From contig CAZWRV010000022.1 of the NCBI GenBank assembly GCA_964636325.1, positions 8,328-72,327 of the forward strand: 64,000 bases of DNA. Direction: 5' to 3'. The position numbers and the translations under genes were made by a program. A model generated the notes under the pieces. The model saw only the letters and a program-made list of their open reading frames with translations. It was not told where the DNA came from and did not search any database. Source of the stretch: CAZWRV01 sp964636325. GTDB taxonomy: Bacteria > Verrucomicrobiota > Lentisphaeria > Victivallales > GWF2-50-93. This document shows, in pieces, positions 49,031-57,355 of this stretch. Each line of letters opens with the position of its first letter. The first letter of the stretch is position 1.

Positions 49031-50221
49031 CTATTTGGTGAGTTCCGGGCCCATTGCCGATTCGAGGGACATCAGCGCGTATGACGTCACGAGTTCCGGG
49101 ATGGTCTCCATCCAGCGTCCGCTCTTCTCGTTGAACCAGGAGCCGTTGCCCTTCTGAAGGGACAGTATCTTTTTGACGAGGTCGGCCTTCCAGGGGTGCT
49201 CCTTGCCGTCGTCGGTCTTCATTGTGTCTGTACCGAGGACTGAGAGCGCCTTGCTGAATGTCTGAAGGTAGTAGTAGTGGCCTTCGGGGCCCATGCCGGG
49301 ATTTTCGTCGAGGTTGTAGTTCTTGCCGGCCCATTCTACGGCGGCCTTGACGCGCTGGTCGTCCTTGGAGAGCTTGGCGTAGATCATGCTCTTGAGGCCG
49401 GCATAGGTCATGCTGCCGTATGAGCGGAGGGACTGCTTGTCGTCGAACTTCAGACTGGCCTTGCTTTCGTCGGGCTTGTATACGAAGCCGCCGTAGTTGG
49501 GGTCGCTTTTGTCCTTCACGACCCATACTTGGTCGTTGGACTCGGGGACGTGCTGGCAGCTGCTGAGGAATTTGACCGCATTGGACCATGCGAGTTCGGC
49601 CTTCTTGGCGTCGTCCGGGCTTTTGGCGGCGGGCTCCTTGTCGAGCCATTCCGTGAGGTAGAGCGCTTCGAGTGCCCATTGGGTGTTCGACAGATCCGGT
49701 TTGCCGGGGCCGGCGCTGCCGTAGCCGATACCGCCGCTGCTGTCCTGCGAGGAGAGCAGGTATTTCCTGGCCGCGCGCATGACGTTTTCGTCGGAGGGAT
49801 TGTTGATTATAGCGAGAGCCGCGAGTGCGATGGCGGTGGTGTAGTTGGGGTATTCCTTTTCGGCACCGGCCATCCAGATTGAGCCGTCCTTCTGGACGAA
49901 CTTGAGTATGAATTCGCGGCCCCTTTCCACGGCCTTCTTCCGGATTTCGGAGTTCTCCTTGGTCCCGCTGTTGTGGAGGGCCATGCAGACGAGGCCAGTG
50001 ATGGCGGGGTGGCCGCACCAGGAGCCGTCCTGCTTCTGGCTGTCGGTGAGGAAGTTGACGCCGCGCTGTATCGAGGCGAGCGCCTCACGCTTCAGCGATT
50101 CGTTGATCTGGCTTGAGCCGCCCACCGCGATAAGCGGCTCTTCAGCGCCAAGGGAAAGCGTTGCTGAGACCGCCGCCAAGGCGAAAGTGACGGCAAGTGT
50201 TTTCATCGTCGACGATTTCAT
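49031..50221 (-). CDS. Secreted prenyltransferase/squalene-oxidase-fold (alpha/alpha toroid) protein
   Basis: The 396-residue protein starts with a signal peptide (TLAVTFALAAVSATLSLGAEE). The body has repeated QW-type motifs of the alpha/alpha toroid fold: SQKQDGSWCGHPAITGLVCM, KFVQKDGSIWMAGAE, SSQDSSGGIGYGS and LQKGNGSWFNEKSG. There is no DxDD or DDxD catalytic motif, so terpenoid cyclisation is unlikely; related non-enzymatic secreted toroid proteins are common in Lentisphaerota and Planctomycetes. It is directly before the LarA-like gene (7 bases). Confidence 0.72.
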   Translation of the reverse strand: MKSSTMKTLAVTFALAAVSATLSLGAEEPLIAVGGSSQINESLKREALASIQRGVNFLTDSQKQDGSWCGHPAITGLVCMALHNSGTKENSEIRKKAVERGREFILKFVQKDGSIWMAGAEKEYPNYTTAIALAALAIINNPSDENVMRAARKYLLSSQDSSGGIGYGSAGPGKPDLSNTQWALEALYLTEWLDKEPAAKSPDDAKKAELAWSNAVKFLSSCQHVPESNDQVWVVKDKSDPNYGGFVYKPDESKASLKFDDKQSLRSYGSMTYAGLKSMIYAKLSKDDQRVKAAVEWAGKNYNLDENPGMGPEGHYYYLQTFSKALSVLGTDTMKTDDGKEHPWKADLVKKILSLQKGNGSWFNEKSGRWMETIPELVTSYALMSLESAMGPELTK

Positions 50222-50489
50222 GATGTGTTCCTCCTTGTTAATATTGTTTTGTGTGATTTGATGACAAAGGATCCCGCCGGCCGGCGGATGGTGGGTTGAA
50301 TTCCAACCATTAAGGCCGAGCTGGTGCTCGGCGTTCCCAGGCTTGCACCATTCCTCAAGCTTTGATCCGAGAAATCTGTGGTTCCCGCAGATGGACGCTT
50401 TTTTTAATCCGCAAGGAATATATATCCAGCTTCCACTATTTCAACACTCCGGCGATGAAATTTAGCGGATTTGCCATATTTGCCGTATT
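50222..50489. other. Gap with repeat E copy 2
   Basis: At 50315-50351, GCCGAGCTGGTGCTCGGCGT and the following TCCCAGGCTTGC form the second, inverted copy of repeat E. The rest shows a GGCCGGCGG palindrome and no gene. Confidence 0.5.
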
Positions 50490-50840
50490 TCAGTAGCAGT
50501 TTATGACTGCGATGAGTTCGAGATCCTCGTCGCCGACGGACTTGATTGCATGGCCGGCGCCGCCTCCAGTAAGTATGGTGTCGCCGGGGTAAAGTGTCAC
50601 GATCTGGCCGTTGTCGTCGGCCTGGGCGACGCCGGAGATGACGATGAAGACTTCCTCCTCGTTGTCGTGCTGGTGGAAGCCGATGCCGGAGCCCTTCGGG
50701 ATGATGAGTTTTGCGAAGAGCCTGTTCTTGGCCTTTAACTCCTTTTCGGACTCCCAGAACCGTTCGATGTGGACGACTCCTTCGCCGCCGCGCATTTTCT
50801 CCTTGGTCTCCCTTTTGTATTGGCCTTTCCTTCTGATCAT
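50490..50840 (-). CDS. Cupin domain protein
   Basis: The 116-residue protein has one cupin fold: GIGFHQHDNEEEVFIVISG contains the first metal motif (HxH with a following E), and LYPGDTILTGGGAGHAIKS the second (G, PG and H). It is preceded by a basic N-terminus and has no other domain. Such single cupins bind metal and small ligands or isomerise sugars; the function is unknown. It is divergent from the small membrane protein at 50895. Confidence 0.82.
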   Translation of the reverse strand: MIRRKGQYKRETKEKMRGGEGVVHIERFWESEKELKAKNRLFAKLIIPKGSGIGFHQHDNEEEVFIVISGVAQADDNGQIVTLYPGDTILTGGGAGHAIKSVGDEDLELIAVINCY

Positions 50841-50894
50841 CTAGCACCTCCTGTCCGGGGTTGATTTGTAAGGTTTTGGCGTTATTCTTATGGG

Positions 50895-51164
50895 ATGTCA
50901 AATCCTGTATTGAACAAAGGCTCGGTCGGCTGTTCGCTGGGGTTGTTCCTTATAATATTCTCCTTCGCGTTCGGCATTCTTGTGCTGGTGAAGTGCTTCG
51001 GTCCGGCCTACCAGCACAACTATTCGCTGCCGGAATACATATCGGCGCTGTTCACGAGGGACGCCATGAAGCTGTATCTGGTGGCGGGGTTCATATTCTT
51101 CATCGGGCTCTTCCTCTCTATCAACGGCGTCATACGCATACTCAAGGACTTCTTCGAGGTCTAG
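50895..51164 (+). CDS. Small membrane protein, unknown function
   Basis: The 89-residue protein has two membrane segments (SLGLFLIIFSFAFGILVLVK and MKLYLVAGFIFFIGLFLSIN) and a short loop between them. No family is recognised. It starts 54 bases from the divergent cupin gene and ends 3 bases before a palindromic repeat G region. Confidence 0.55.
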   Translation: MSNPVLNKGSVGCSLGLFLIIFSFAFGILVLVKCFGPAYQHNYSLPEYISALFTRDAMKLYLVAGFIFFIGLFLSINGVIRILKDFFEV

Positions 51165-51167
51165 GGG

Positions 51168-51307
51168 CAGATTTCCTTCTCCTGGGTCCCGTTATGGCTT
51201 CGCGCGTTGACGAAGTTCTCTGCCGCCGACTCGGTGTTTTCCGCCAGGAAATCTGAAATTTAGACTTCCCTGTCCATTATCGGAGGGGCGGGTCAGGAAA
51301 TCTGAAA
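51168..51307. repeat. Repeat G palindromic region (CAGGAAATCTGAAA units)
   Basis: Two direct copies of CAGGAAATCTGAAA (51245-51258 and 51294-51307), the second inside GGGGCGGGTCAGGAAATCTG, and an inverted partner AGATTTCC near 51171 make a hairpin-rich region. The same unit occurs at 54941-55040. It lies between the small membrane protein and the kinase-phosphatase gene. Confidence 0.6.
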
Positions 51308-51316
51308 CTGGCTCGT

Positions 51317-52966
51317 CTACTTAACCTTTACTGCGAGGACGGTTATGTCGTCCTGCTGGGCGACGCCGGCGCTGAAGCTGACGAGGCTCTTCCGTATCCT
51401 GTCGACGATTTCGGCGGAGGTTCTCGCGCGGTTGTCGAGGACGACCTTTTCCATGTCCTCGACCCTGAACTTCTGGCCCCTGAGGTTTCTTGTTTCAAGG
51501 ACACCTCCGGAGCACATGACGATGAGGTCGCCGGTTTCGAGGCGGCAGGATGAGATTCCGAAGTCTGTGTCGGCCATGATGCCTAGCCCGAGCCCTTCGG
51601 AATGGAGGTAGTCGAATTTTGCCGCGGAGGCCTTGAGGATGCCGACGGGCCTGTATCCGGCGGTGGAAACGGATACGGTCTTTTTCACGGTGTTGCATAC
51701 GATGTATGAGAAGACTGCGAACCTGTCGAAATTCTCCTTGGAGATGAAGTTGTTGACGGCCTTGAGGACCTTGGCCGGGTTGGGTTCGCCGGCGGAAGCC
51801 ATGCGGAACGCGCTTCTGAGCATGGCCAGGAGTATGGCGGACTTGACGTCCGGCTTCTCGAATACGTTGCCGACGAGGATTCCGATGTGGGAGGCGTCGA
51901 TTTCGATGAAGTCGAAATAGTTTCCGCCTACTCCGCAGGCCGGGAGGTAGAAGTATGCGAGATCCAACCCTTCGGTCTTGGGCTGCTCCCTGGGGTAGAG
52001 CGCGTCGATGAGGGCCTTCCTGAGCCTGGCGTTTCCGCCGATCTCCTGGAGCGCCAACTGATCCTGCTGTATCTGGCCGCCGGCCTGGTATTCCGCAAGG
52101 TCCTTCTGGAGCGCCGGGACGCTGTCGTACCTGTCCTCTGGAAGGAATGCGATGCATTTCTGGATGATGCTTCTTAGGCCTTCGGGGACGAGGTCTATCC
52201 TGAGGAGGCCGCCGGGGAATTCGCCGGAAAGCATCTCGTAGAAGACAACGCCGAGGGAGTAGATGTCGGCCCTGTGGTCGGTGTGCTTGAAGTCGGACTT
52301 CTGCTCGGGGCTCATATACATGGGCGAGCCCATGGCGATGCTTGTCAAGGTCATGGAGCTTGAGCTGTCGTCAGCGATCCTGGCGATTCCGAAGTCGACG
52401 ACCTTTATCTTCCCGTGCTGGTCGACCAGGATGTTCTCCGGCTTGATGTCCCTGTGGACGATCATCTTGGAGTGGGCGTAGGCGAGGGCGGAGCAGACCT
52501 GGGAGACGTAGGAGACAGTGCGTTCGACGGCGGGCTTGTCGTCCTCGATGACCTCCCTGAGGTTCCTTCCCTCGACGTATTCCATCGCGAAGAACTGCCT
52601 GTCGCCGTCCATGCCCCATTCGAGGAGCTTGGCGATGTTCTCATGCTGGAGCATGGAGACTATCTTCAGCTCGCGCTCGAACCTCTTGACGAGCATCTGG
52701 TTTTCGACGTGCTCTGGCTTGATGAGTTTGATCGCGGCGTATCTGCCGTCCCTTCCCCTGGCCTTGAATATGCTGCCCATGCCGCCGGTGCTGATTTCCT
52801 TGAGTATCTTGAAGCTGCCGACGGTTTCGCCGGGGGCCGGCATTGAGGCGGCGCCGGTGAGTATCTGGGTGCGTGTGGCCTTCCGCATTTTCCGGAGCGC
52901 GGTCTCCCCGGTCCGCATCACTGCGGTCTTAATCCTGCTCGTGGGCGGATGGCGGCTGGTTGTCAT
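51317..52966 (-). CDS. Ser/Thr kinase fused to SpoIIE-type PP2C phosphatase
   Basis: The 549-residue protein has an N-terminal Hanks-type kinase (about 47-300; GSFKILKEISTGGMGSIFKA, HRDIKPEN near residue 169, DFGIARI, GSPMYMSPEQ) and a C-terminal PP2C/SpoIIE-type phosphatase (about 345-549; CGVGGNYFDFIEIDASHIGI, LLAMLRSAFRMAS, ETGDLIVMCSGGVLETRN, QQDDITVLAVKV). There is no membrane segment. Its start overlaps the stop of the STAS gene by an ATGA, so the STAS protein is the probable substrate: the pair is built like an anti-anti-sigma partner switch where one protein carries opposing activities. Confidence 0.9.
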   Translation of the reverse strand: MTTSRHPPTSRIKTAVMRTGETALRKMRKATRTQILTGAASMPAPGETVGSFKILKEISTGGMGSIFKARGRDGRYAAIKLIKPEHVENQMLVKRFERELKIVSMLQHENIAKLLEWGMDGDRQFFAMEYVEGRNLREVIEDDKPAVERTVSYVSQVCSALAYAHSKMIVHRDIKPENILVDQHGKIKVVDFGIARIADDSSSSMTLTSIAMGSPMYMSPEQKSDFKHTDHRADIYSLGVVFYEMLSGEFPGGLLRIDLVPEGLRSIIQKCIAFLPEDRYDSVPALQKDLAEYQAGGQIQQDQLALQEIGGNARLRKALIDALYPREQPKTEGLDLAYFYLPACGVGGNYFDFIEIDASHIGILVGNVFEKPDVKSAILLAMLRSAFRMASAGEPNPAKVLKAVNNFISKENFDRFAVFSYIVCNTVKKTVSVSTAGYRPVGILKASAAKFDYLHSEGLGLGIMADTDFGISSCRLETGDLIVMCSGGVLETRNLRGQKFRVEDMEKVVLDNRARTSAEIVDRIRKSLVSFSAGVAQQDDITVLAVKVK

Positions 52967-53301
52967 GAGGCGATTTCGGTGACCGCTTCATCTATGGACT
53001 TTGATATCTTAAGAAATGATGAAAGGCCTGAGATGTCGAGCACCTTGCCGACATATTCCTGGATGTTCGCGAGATAGAGGTTTCCGCCCGAGACCCTTGT
53101 CTTCTTGGTTATCTCCAGGACGACCCTGAGGCCGGCGCTGCTTATGTATTCGAGGCCGGAGAGGTCGAGCACCAGCTTGAACTTCTTCTGGTCGATGAGG
53201 CCTGAGAGCCTCTTGGCGAGCTCGCCGGAAGTCTCGGCGTCAAGCCTGCCAGACACGCTTATGACATCTATTCCCTTGACGTTCGAAAGATTTATGTTCA
53301 T
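52963..53301 (-). CDS. STAS-domain anti-sigma-factor antagonist
   Basis: From the ATG at 53301 (AGGGA six bases upstream) the protein has 112 residues, a single STAS domain (IDVISVSGRLDAETSGELAK, KLVLDLSGLEYISSAGLRVV). The serine of ISSAGL is at the place phosphorylated in SpoIIAA/RsbV-like antagonists. Dephosphorylation by the SpoIIE-like phosphatase of the overlapping gene (ATGA overlap) would activate it to bind an anti-sigma partner, which is not in the window. A longer in-frame reading to 53382 has no site. Confidence 0.92.
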   Translation of the reverse strand: MNINLSNVKGIDVISVSGRLDAETSGELAKRLSGLIDQKKFKLVLDLSGLEYISSAGLRVVLEITKKTRVSGGNLYLANIQEYVGKVLDISGLSSFLKISKSIDEAVTEIAS

Positions 53302-53511
53302 CGGGATCCCTTGCGCATAGGTTAAGAGTCGTTCTACAATAATATCACGGATTGTCCCGCATTCAAATGCCGGCAGGAGCAAAGAGGCTTAAAAACTTAG
53401 AATCGGTTTTGAGGAAAGGCGTTGGAATGCGCCATTATCAGATTATATTTGTAGTTCCGCTGCCGATAACGAATAACCAATAACAAATAACCAATAACCG
53501 GCCAGAATATA

Positions 53512-54882
53512 ATGCCATCATTCATTGGAGAGAAATATCTTCTTAGGTCCGGAACCGCCTTGAGGCTGTTCAAGGGGGTCCGGGATTTGCCGATTGTGGA
53601 TCCGCACAACCACGCCGACGTCGCGGAGCTTGCGGAGAACCGGAACTACAGGGATCCGTGGAGGCTTTTCGCCGAGACCGACCACTACGTTTGGGAGGTG
53701 ATGCGGAAGCGTTCTGTGCCCGAGGAGTTCATCACCGGCGGCGCTCCGCCCATGCGCAAGTGGCTGGAGCTGGCGGCCGTCTTCCCCGAAATCGCGGGAA
53801 ATCCGGTCTACGAATGGATACATCTTGATCTGAGGCGCAGCCTGGGGATTGGTGAGACACTCGGCCCCGGAACTGGGCGCGTGATCTGGGACAAGGCGTC
53901 CAAGGTTCTGGCCCGCAAGGACATGCGTCCGCTCCAGCTCCTCGGGAAGATGGGCGTAGAAGTAATGTGCTCCACCGACGATCCTGCGGACCTGCTTGAG
54001 AATCACTCCAAGGTCAACGCGGCCGCGGGGAGGACGCTGGTGAGGCCCACGTGGCGTCCGGACAAGGCGGTGAACATATTCTCCCCCGGATGGCCGGGCT
54101 ATGTCCGCAGGCTCGGCGAGAGGTTCGGGATCAGGATAGGCAGCCTTGACGAACTGATGTCGGCCCTCTCCATATCCCACGACTATTTCCACGAATGCGG
54201 ATGCCGCGCAAGCGACCACGGTGTGCGCGCGCCGCTGTCCGGAACGCCCTGCCGCGCGAAGGCGGCGAAGGCGTTCAGGAAGGCGCTGCGGGGCGCCAGG
54301 CTTTCCGACGAGGAGACGGCGGCCTTCATGGGGCATGTCTTCGGCGAGATCGCCGAATTCGATTCGCGCAGGGGGTGGGTCTTCCAGATACATGTCGGAG
54401 CGGTCCGGGACGTCAGGGACAGCCTTTTCGAATCGCTGGGTCCCGACACCGGCGGCGATGTCTCGGACCATTTCATAGACGTCCTCGGCCCCCTGCGCCC
54501 CTTCCTCAACCGCTTCGACGGACGCCTGAAGGTCGTGCTCTACTGCCTTGACCCTGGGCACCAGGCGACGCTGGCTACCCTGGCCAGGGCCTTCGGCTCC
54601 GACGTCAGGCTCGGCTCCGCATGGTGGCTCTGCGACACACCGGTGGGCATGAAACGCCAGCTCGAATACGTCGGCAGCGTCGACCTCCTTGCGAATTTCG
54701 CGGGGATGGTCTCGGATTCGCGCAAGCTCCTGTCCTACGGATCCAGGCATGAGATGTTCCGCAGGGTGCTCTGCGACGTCCTCGGCGACATGGTCGGCTG
54801 CGGGCAGATGCCTGAAAAGGCGGCGCTCTCATTGGCCAGAAGAATCTGCTACTCCGGCCCTAAGGAGTTCTTTGGGATATAG
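53512..54882 (+). CDS. uxaC: Uronate isomerase (glucuronate isomerase)
   Basis: The 456-residue protein has the amidohydrolase-fold DPHNHADV near the N-terminus (HxH metal site), CSTDDPADLLENH, VFQIHVGAVRD and LGSAWWLCDTPVGMKRQLEY, all UxaC blocks. It converts glucuronate to fructuronate or galacturonate to tagaturonate in uronate catabolism, fitting a polysaccharide-degrading life. The upstream gap shows a run of ATAACCAATAAC words and no clear SD. No UxuA, UxuB or UxaA neighbour is present. Confidence 0.92.
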   Translation: MPSFIGEKYLLRSGTALRLFKGVRDLPIVDPHNHADVAELAENRNYRDPWRLFAETDHYVWEVMRKRSVPEEFITGGAPPMRKWLELAAVFPEIAGNPVYEWIHLDLRRSLGIGETLGPGTGRVIWDKASKVLARKDMRPLQLLGKMGVEVMCSTDDPADLLENHSKVNAAAGRTLVRPTWRPDKAVNIFSPGWPGYVRRLGERFGIRIGSLDELMSALSISHDYFHECGCRASDHGVRAPLSGTPCRAKAAKAFRKALRGARLSDEETAAFMGHVFGEIAEFDSRRGWVFQIHVGAVRDVRDSLFESLGPDTGGDVSDHFIDVLGPLRPFLNRFDGRLKVVLYCLDPGHQATLATLARAFGSDVRLGSAWWLCDTPVGMKRQLEYVGSVDLLANFAGMVSDSRKLLSYGSRHEMFRRVLCDVLGDMVGCGQMPEKAALSLARRICYSGPKEFFGI

Positions 54883-55245
54883 ATTCAGGCCCCCGCAGGA
54901 AAACACATATATTGAGGAATACCGTCCACCCGGGAAGGTATTTCAGTTCAGGTTTCCGGCTCCCCGCAATGGCAGGACGCAAAAGCAATTTCCCCCCTCT
55001 TTCATCCACATTGATGGGGGCGGGCCAGGAAATCTGAAATTATGCGGCAATTAATTCTTGCGGCCTCTTGACTATTTCATTTTCAATACTAGTTTTCTGC
55101 CCCTGCCACCTGGAAATCCTCAGAAGGGCGGCGGTCGTGGAGGAGTCTCTGCCGGGGCGGAAGCACCTTTGCAACGGCATGGGATGCAGTGTAGTGTTTT
55201 GTTAAATCTCCGTGTCCTGACCAAAGGACTTTAGCGAGGTCAACC
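54883..55245. other. 363-base gap with a palindromic repeat G element
   Basis: At 54941-55040 ATTTCAGTTCAGGTTTCCGG and its inverse GGCCAGGAAATCTGAAAT flank a GC-rich centre and form a hairpin element; the CAGGAAATCTGAAA word is shared with 51245 and 51294. The last 60 bases probably hold the promoter of the DksA-like gene (TGACC...TTTAGCGAGG). I see no gene. Confidence 0.55.
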
Positions 55246-55890
55246 ATGAGCAAAAGCAAGACGAAGGCACCGACGAAAGCACCGACGAAGGACAAGGCGA
55301 AGGCCCGGCCTTCAATCAAGCAACCGGCGAAGAAACCTGCTGTCCAGGCCATGCCGAAGCAGGCTCCGCCGAAGACGCCGCCTCCGAAAGCCGCCGTCAG
55401 TCAGCACTCTGCTGCCGGCAAGGCCGCTCCGGCGAAGATCCATTCCGGGAAGGCGCCGAAGTACAAGATCAAGACCACGATGGATCATGACGGGATAGAC
55501 TTCTCCCAGCTCAAGGGCAAGAAGAAGAAGTTCTACGAGTCCCTCATACGGGTCAGGGATGAAATCCTCGGCCAGTTCAAGTTCCACTCGGAGGAGGCGC
55601 TGGACAGCAACGCGGCGTCGGGCCTCGCCGGAAGCATGTCCAACCACATGGCCGACTACGGCAGCGACAACTTCCTGCACGAGATGGAGCTGGACATGAT
55701 GTCGAACGAGGGCGAGGTCCTGGAGATGATCGACGAGGCCATCGACCGCCTCGCGACCGCCGATTTCGGCAAGTGCCTGGACTGCGGCTGCGATATTCCC
55801 GAGGAGCGTCTTGAGATCAAGCCTTACGCCCGCTTCTGCGTCAAGTGCAAGGCCAGGCGCGAGGAGGCCGGGGACGACATCCTCGGATGA
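55246..55890 (+). CDS. DksA/TraR-type zinc-finger protein with Lys/Ala/Pro-rich N-terminal tail
   Basis: The 214-residue protein has a disordered basic N-terminus of about 80 residues rich in Lys, Ala and Pro (KAPTKAPTKDKAKARPSIKQ). Then follow the coiled-coil-like LIRVRDEILGQFKFHSEEA and the C4 zinc finger CLDCGC...CVKCKARREE. Canonical DksA acts at the RNA polymerase secondary channel; the acidic DxxDxA tip is not obvious (LHEMELDMM), so the tail may alter the role. The gene is directly followed by lspA (12 bases), a common PVC arrangement. Confidence 0.85.
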   Translation: MSKSKTKAPTKAPTKDKAKARPSIKQPAKKPAVQAMPKQAPPKTPPPKAAVSQHSAAGKAAPAKIHSGKAPKYKIKTTMDHDGIDFSQLKGKKKKFYESLIRVRDEILGQFKFHSEEALDSNAASGLAGSMSNHMADYGSDNFLHEMELDMMSNEGEVLEMIDEAIDRLATADFGKCLDCGCDIPEERLEIKPYARFCVKCKARREEAGDDILG

Positions 55891-55902
55891 GGATTTTTCC
55901 AC

Positions 55903-56424
55903 TTGGACATCCACACCCAGATAGAGCCTGGCAGGAATTCCGACAAGAAAGTCATCTGCGCCTGCACGGCTTCAGCCGCGTTCATAGTCCTTATCGACCA
56001 ATACAGCAAGGTGCTGGCGGAGAGCCATCTGGCCTCCGGCGCGGTGAAGGTGCTGCCGTTCTTCAACCTGGTGCATGTCAGGAATACGGGCTGCGCCTGG
56101 GGCATGATGGCGGGCAGCGGCGTGATTCTCCTGCTGATTTCCTTCGCCGCCTTCGCGCTGATCGTCTTTTACATGAGGAAGCTCTCCGAGGGCTGGACTG
56201 AGCGATATTTCGCCCTGTCGCTTGTCCTTGCGGGAATTGCCGGCAATTCCATAGACCGGATCTGGCGCGGATCGGTGGTGGACTTCCTGGACTTCCACGC
56301 GGCGGGACGGCACTGGCCTGCGTTCAACGTGGCGGACAGCGCCATTTGCGTCGGAGTCGCAATATATATAATTTCCTCCTATCTCCGCCCGCATCCCTCC
56401 GAGCATCCGCTGGTCAGGAAATAG
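55903..56424 (+). CDS. lspA: Lipoprotein signal peptidase (signal peptidase II)
   Basis: The 173-residue protein has four membrane segments and the catalytic aspartates in GNSIDRIWRGSVVDFLDFH and FNVADSAI. It cleaves the signal peptide of prolipoproteins such as the one at 44309 after lipid attachment. The start is TTG at 55903 with GAGGA eight bases upstream; no closer ATG fits. It lies between the DksA-like gene and miaA, with 12 and 13 base gaps. Confidence 0.93.
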   Translation: MDIHTQIEPGRNSDKKVICACTASAAFIVLIDQYSKVLAESHLASGAVKVLPFFNLVHVRNTGCAWGMMAGSGVILLLISFAAFALIVFYMRKLSEGWTERYFALSLVLAGIAGNSIDRIWRGSVVDFLDFHAAGRHWPAFNVADSAICVGVAIYIISSYLRPHPSEHPLVRK

Positions 56425-56437
56425 TTCAGGAGCCCCG

Positions 56438-57355
56438 TTGGACAAGCGTCCCATAGTCGTCATAGCCGGCCCGACGGCCTCCGGCAAGAGCACACTTGCG
56501 ATGCGCGCGGCGGAACTGCTTTCAGGCGAGATAATCTCGGCCGACTCCATGCAGATATACAGGGGGCTTGACATCGGGACCGCGAAGCCTTCCCCAGAGG
56601 ACAGGGCGAAGGTCCGGCACCATCTCGTTGACCTGCTGGACATTTCCGAGCCTCTGAACGTATACCGCTATGTGGGCTTGGCGGAGTCGGCTGTCCGCGA
56701 TATCCGCGGCCGGAACAAGACACCGATAGTCGCCGGCGGGACGGGCCTGTTCGTAAGGTCTCTGCTCTACGGGCTTGATCCGCTGCCGGCGGACGACGGG
56801 TTGAAGGCGAAAATACAGGCGGAATTCGGCGGAGAAGAAGGATTTGAAAGGCTTCTTGCGCTGATGATGCAGAAGGATCCTGCCGCCGCCGAAAAGTGGC
56901 GCGGGAACCGACGGCGGCTGATGCGGGCCTTTGAGGTCCTGACCCTGGCCGGCAGGTCAATACTTGAACTCCAGAAGACCTGGAAGGGCGAGCTGAAAGA
57001 ACCGGCCATCGGTGTCTTTTTGAAATGGGAAAGGGACGAACTGCGCCGGCGCATAGAGGCGCGGACCGACCAGATGCTTGCGGCGGGCTGGATCGATGAG
57101 GCCGCACGGATGATAGGGCGGGGGCTTCTTGATTCCCCTACCGCCTGGCAGGCAATAGGTTACGGCATCATAGGCCGGCATCTCGGATGCGGAACCAGCT
57201 TCGAAGAGATGAGGGCCGGGATCATCGGCGCCACCTGGCGTCTCGCCCGCAGGCAGGAGACATGGTTCCGGAACAAGCATCCCGAGCTGAAGACAGTCGA
57301 AATGCCGGCGGATTTGGACGGCGTCGTGGAGGAGATACGGCGGAGGATGGGGTAA
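56438..57355 (+). CDS. miaA: tRNA dimethylallyltransferase
   Basis: The 305-residue protein has the P-loop GPTASGKST, the substrate motif IISADSMQIYRGLDIGTAKP and the tRNA-binding ETWFRN near the C-terminus, all MiaA signatures. It adds an isopentenyl group to A37 of tRNAs reading U-starting codons. The start is TTG at 56438. It converges with rfbD without a gap, the two stop codons abutting at 57355/57356. Confidence 0.94.
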   Translation: MDKRPIVVIAGPTASGKSTLAMRAAELLSGEIISADSMQIYRGLDIGTAKPSPEDRAKVRHHLVDLLDISEPLNVYRYVGLAESAVRDIRGRNKTPIVAGGTGLFVRSLLYGLDPLPADDGLKAKIQAEFGGEEGFERLLALMMQKDPAAAEKWRGNRRRLMRAFEVLTLAGRSILELQKTWKGELKEPAIGVFLKWERDELRRRIEARTDQMLAAGWIDEAARMIGRGLLDSPTAWQAIGYGIIGRHLGCGTSFEEMRAGIIGATWRLARRQETWFRNKHPELKTVEMPADLDGVVEEIRRRMG

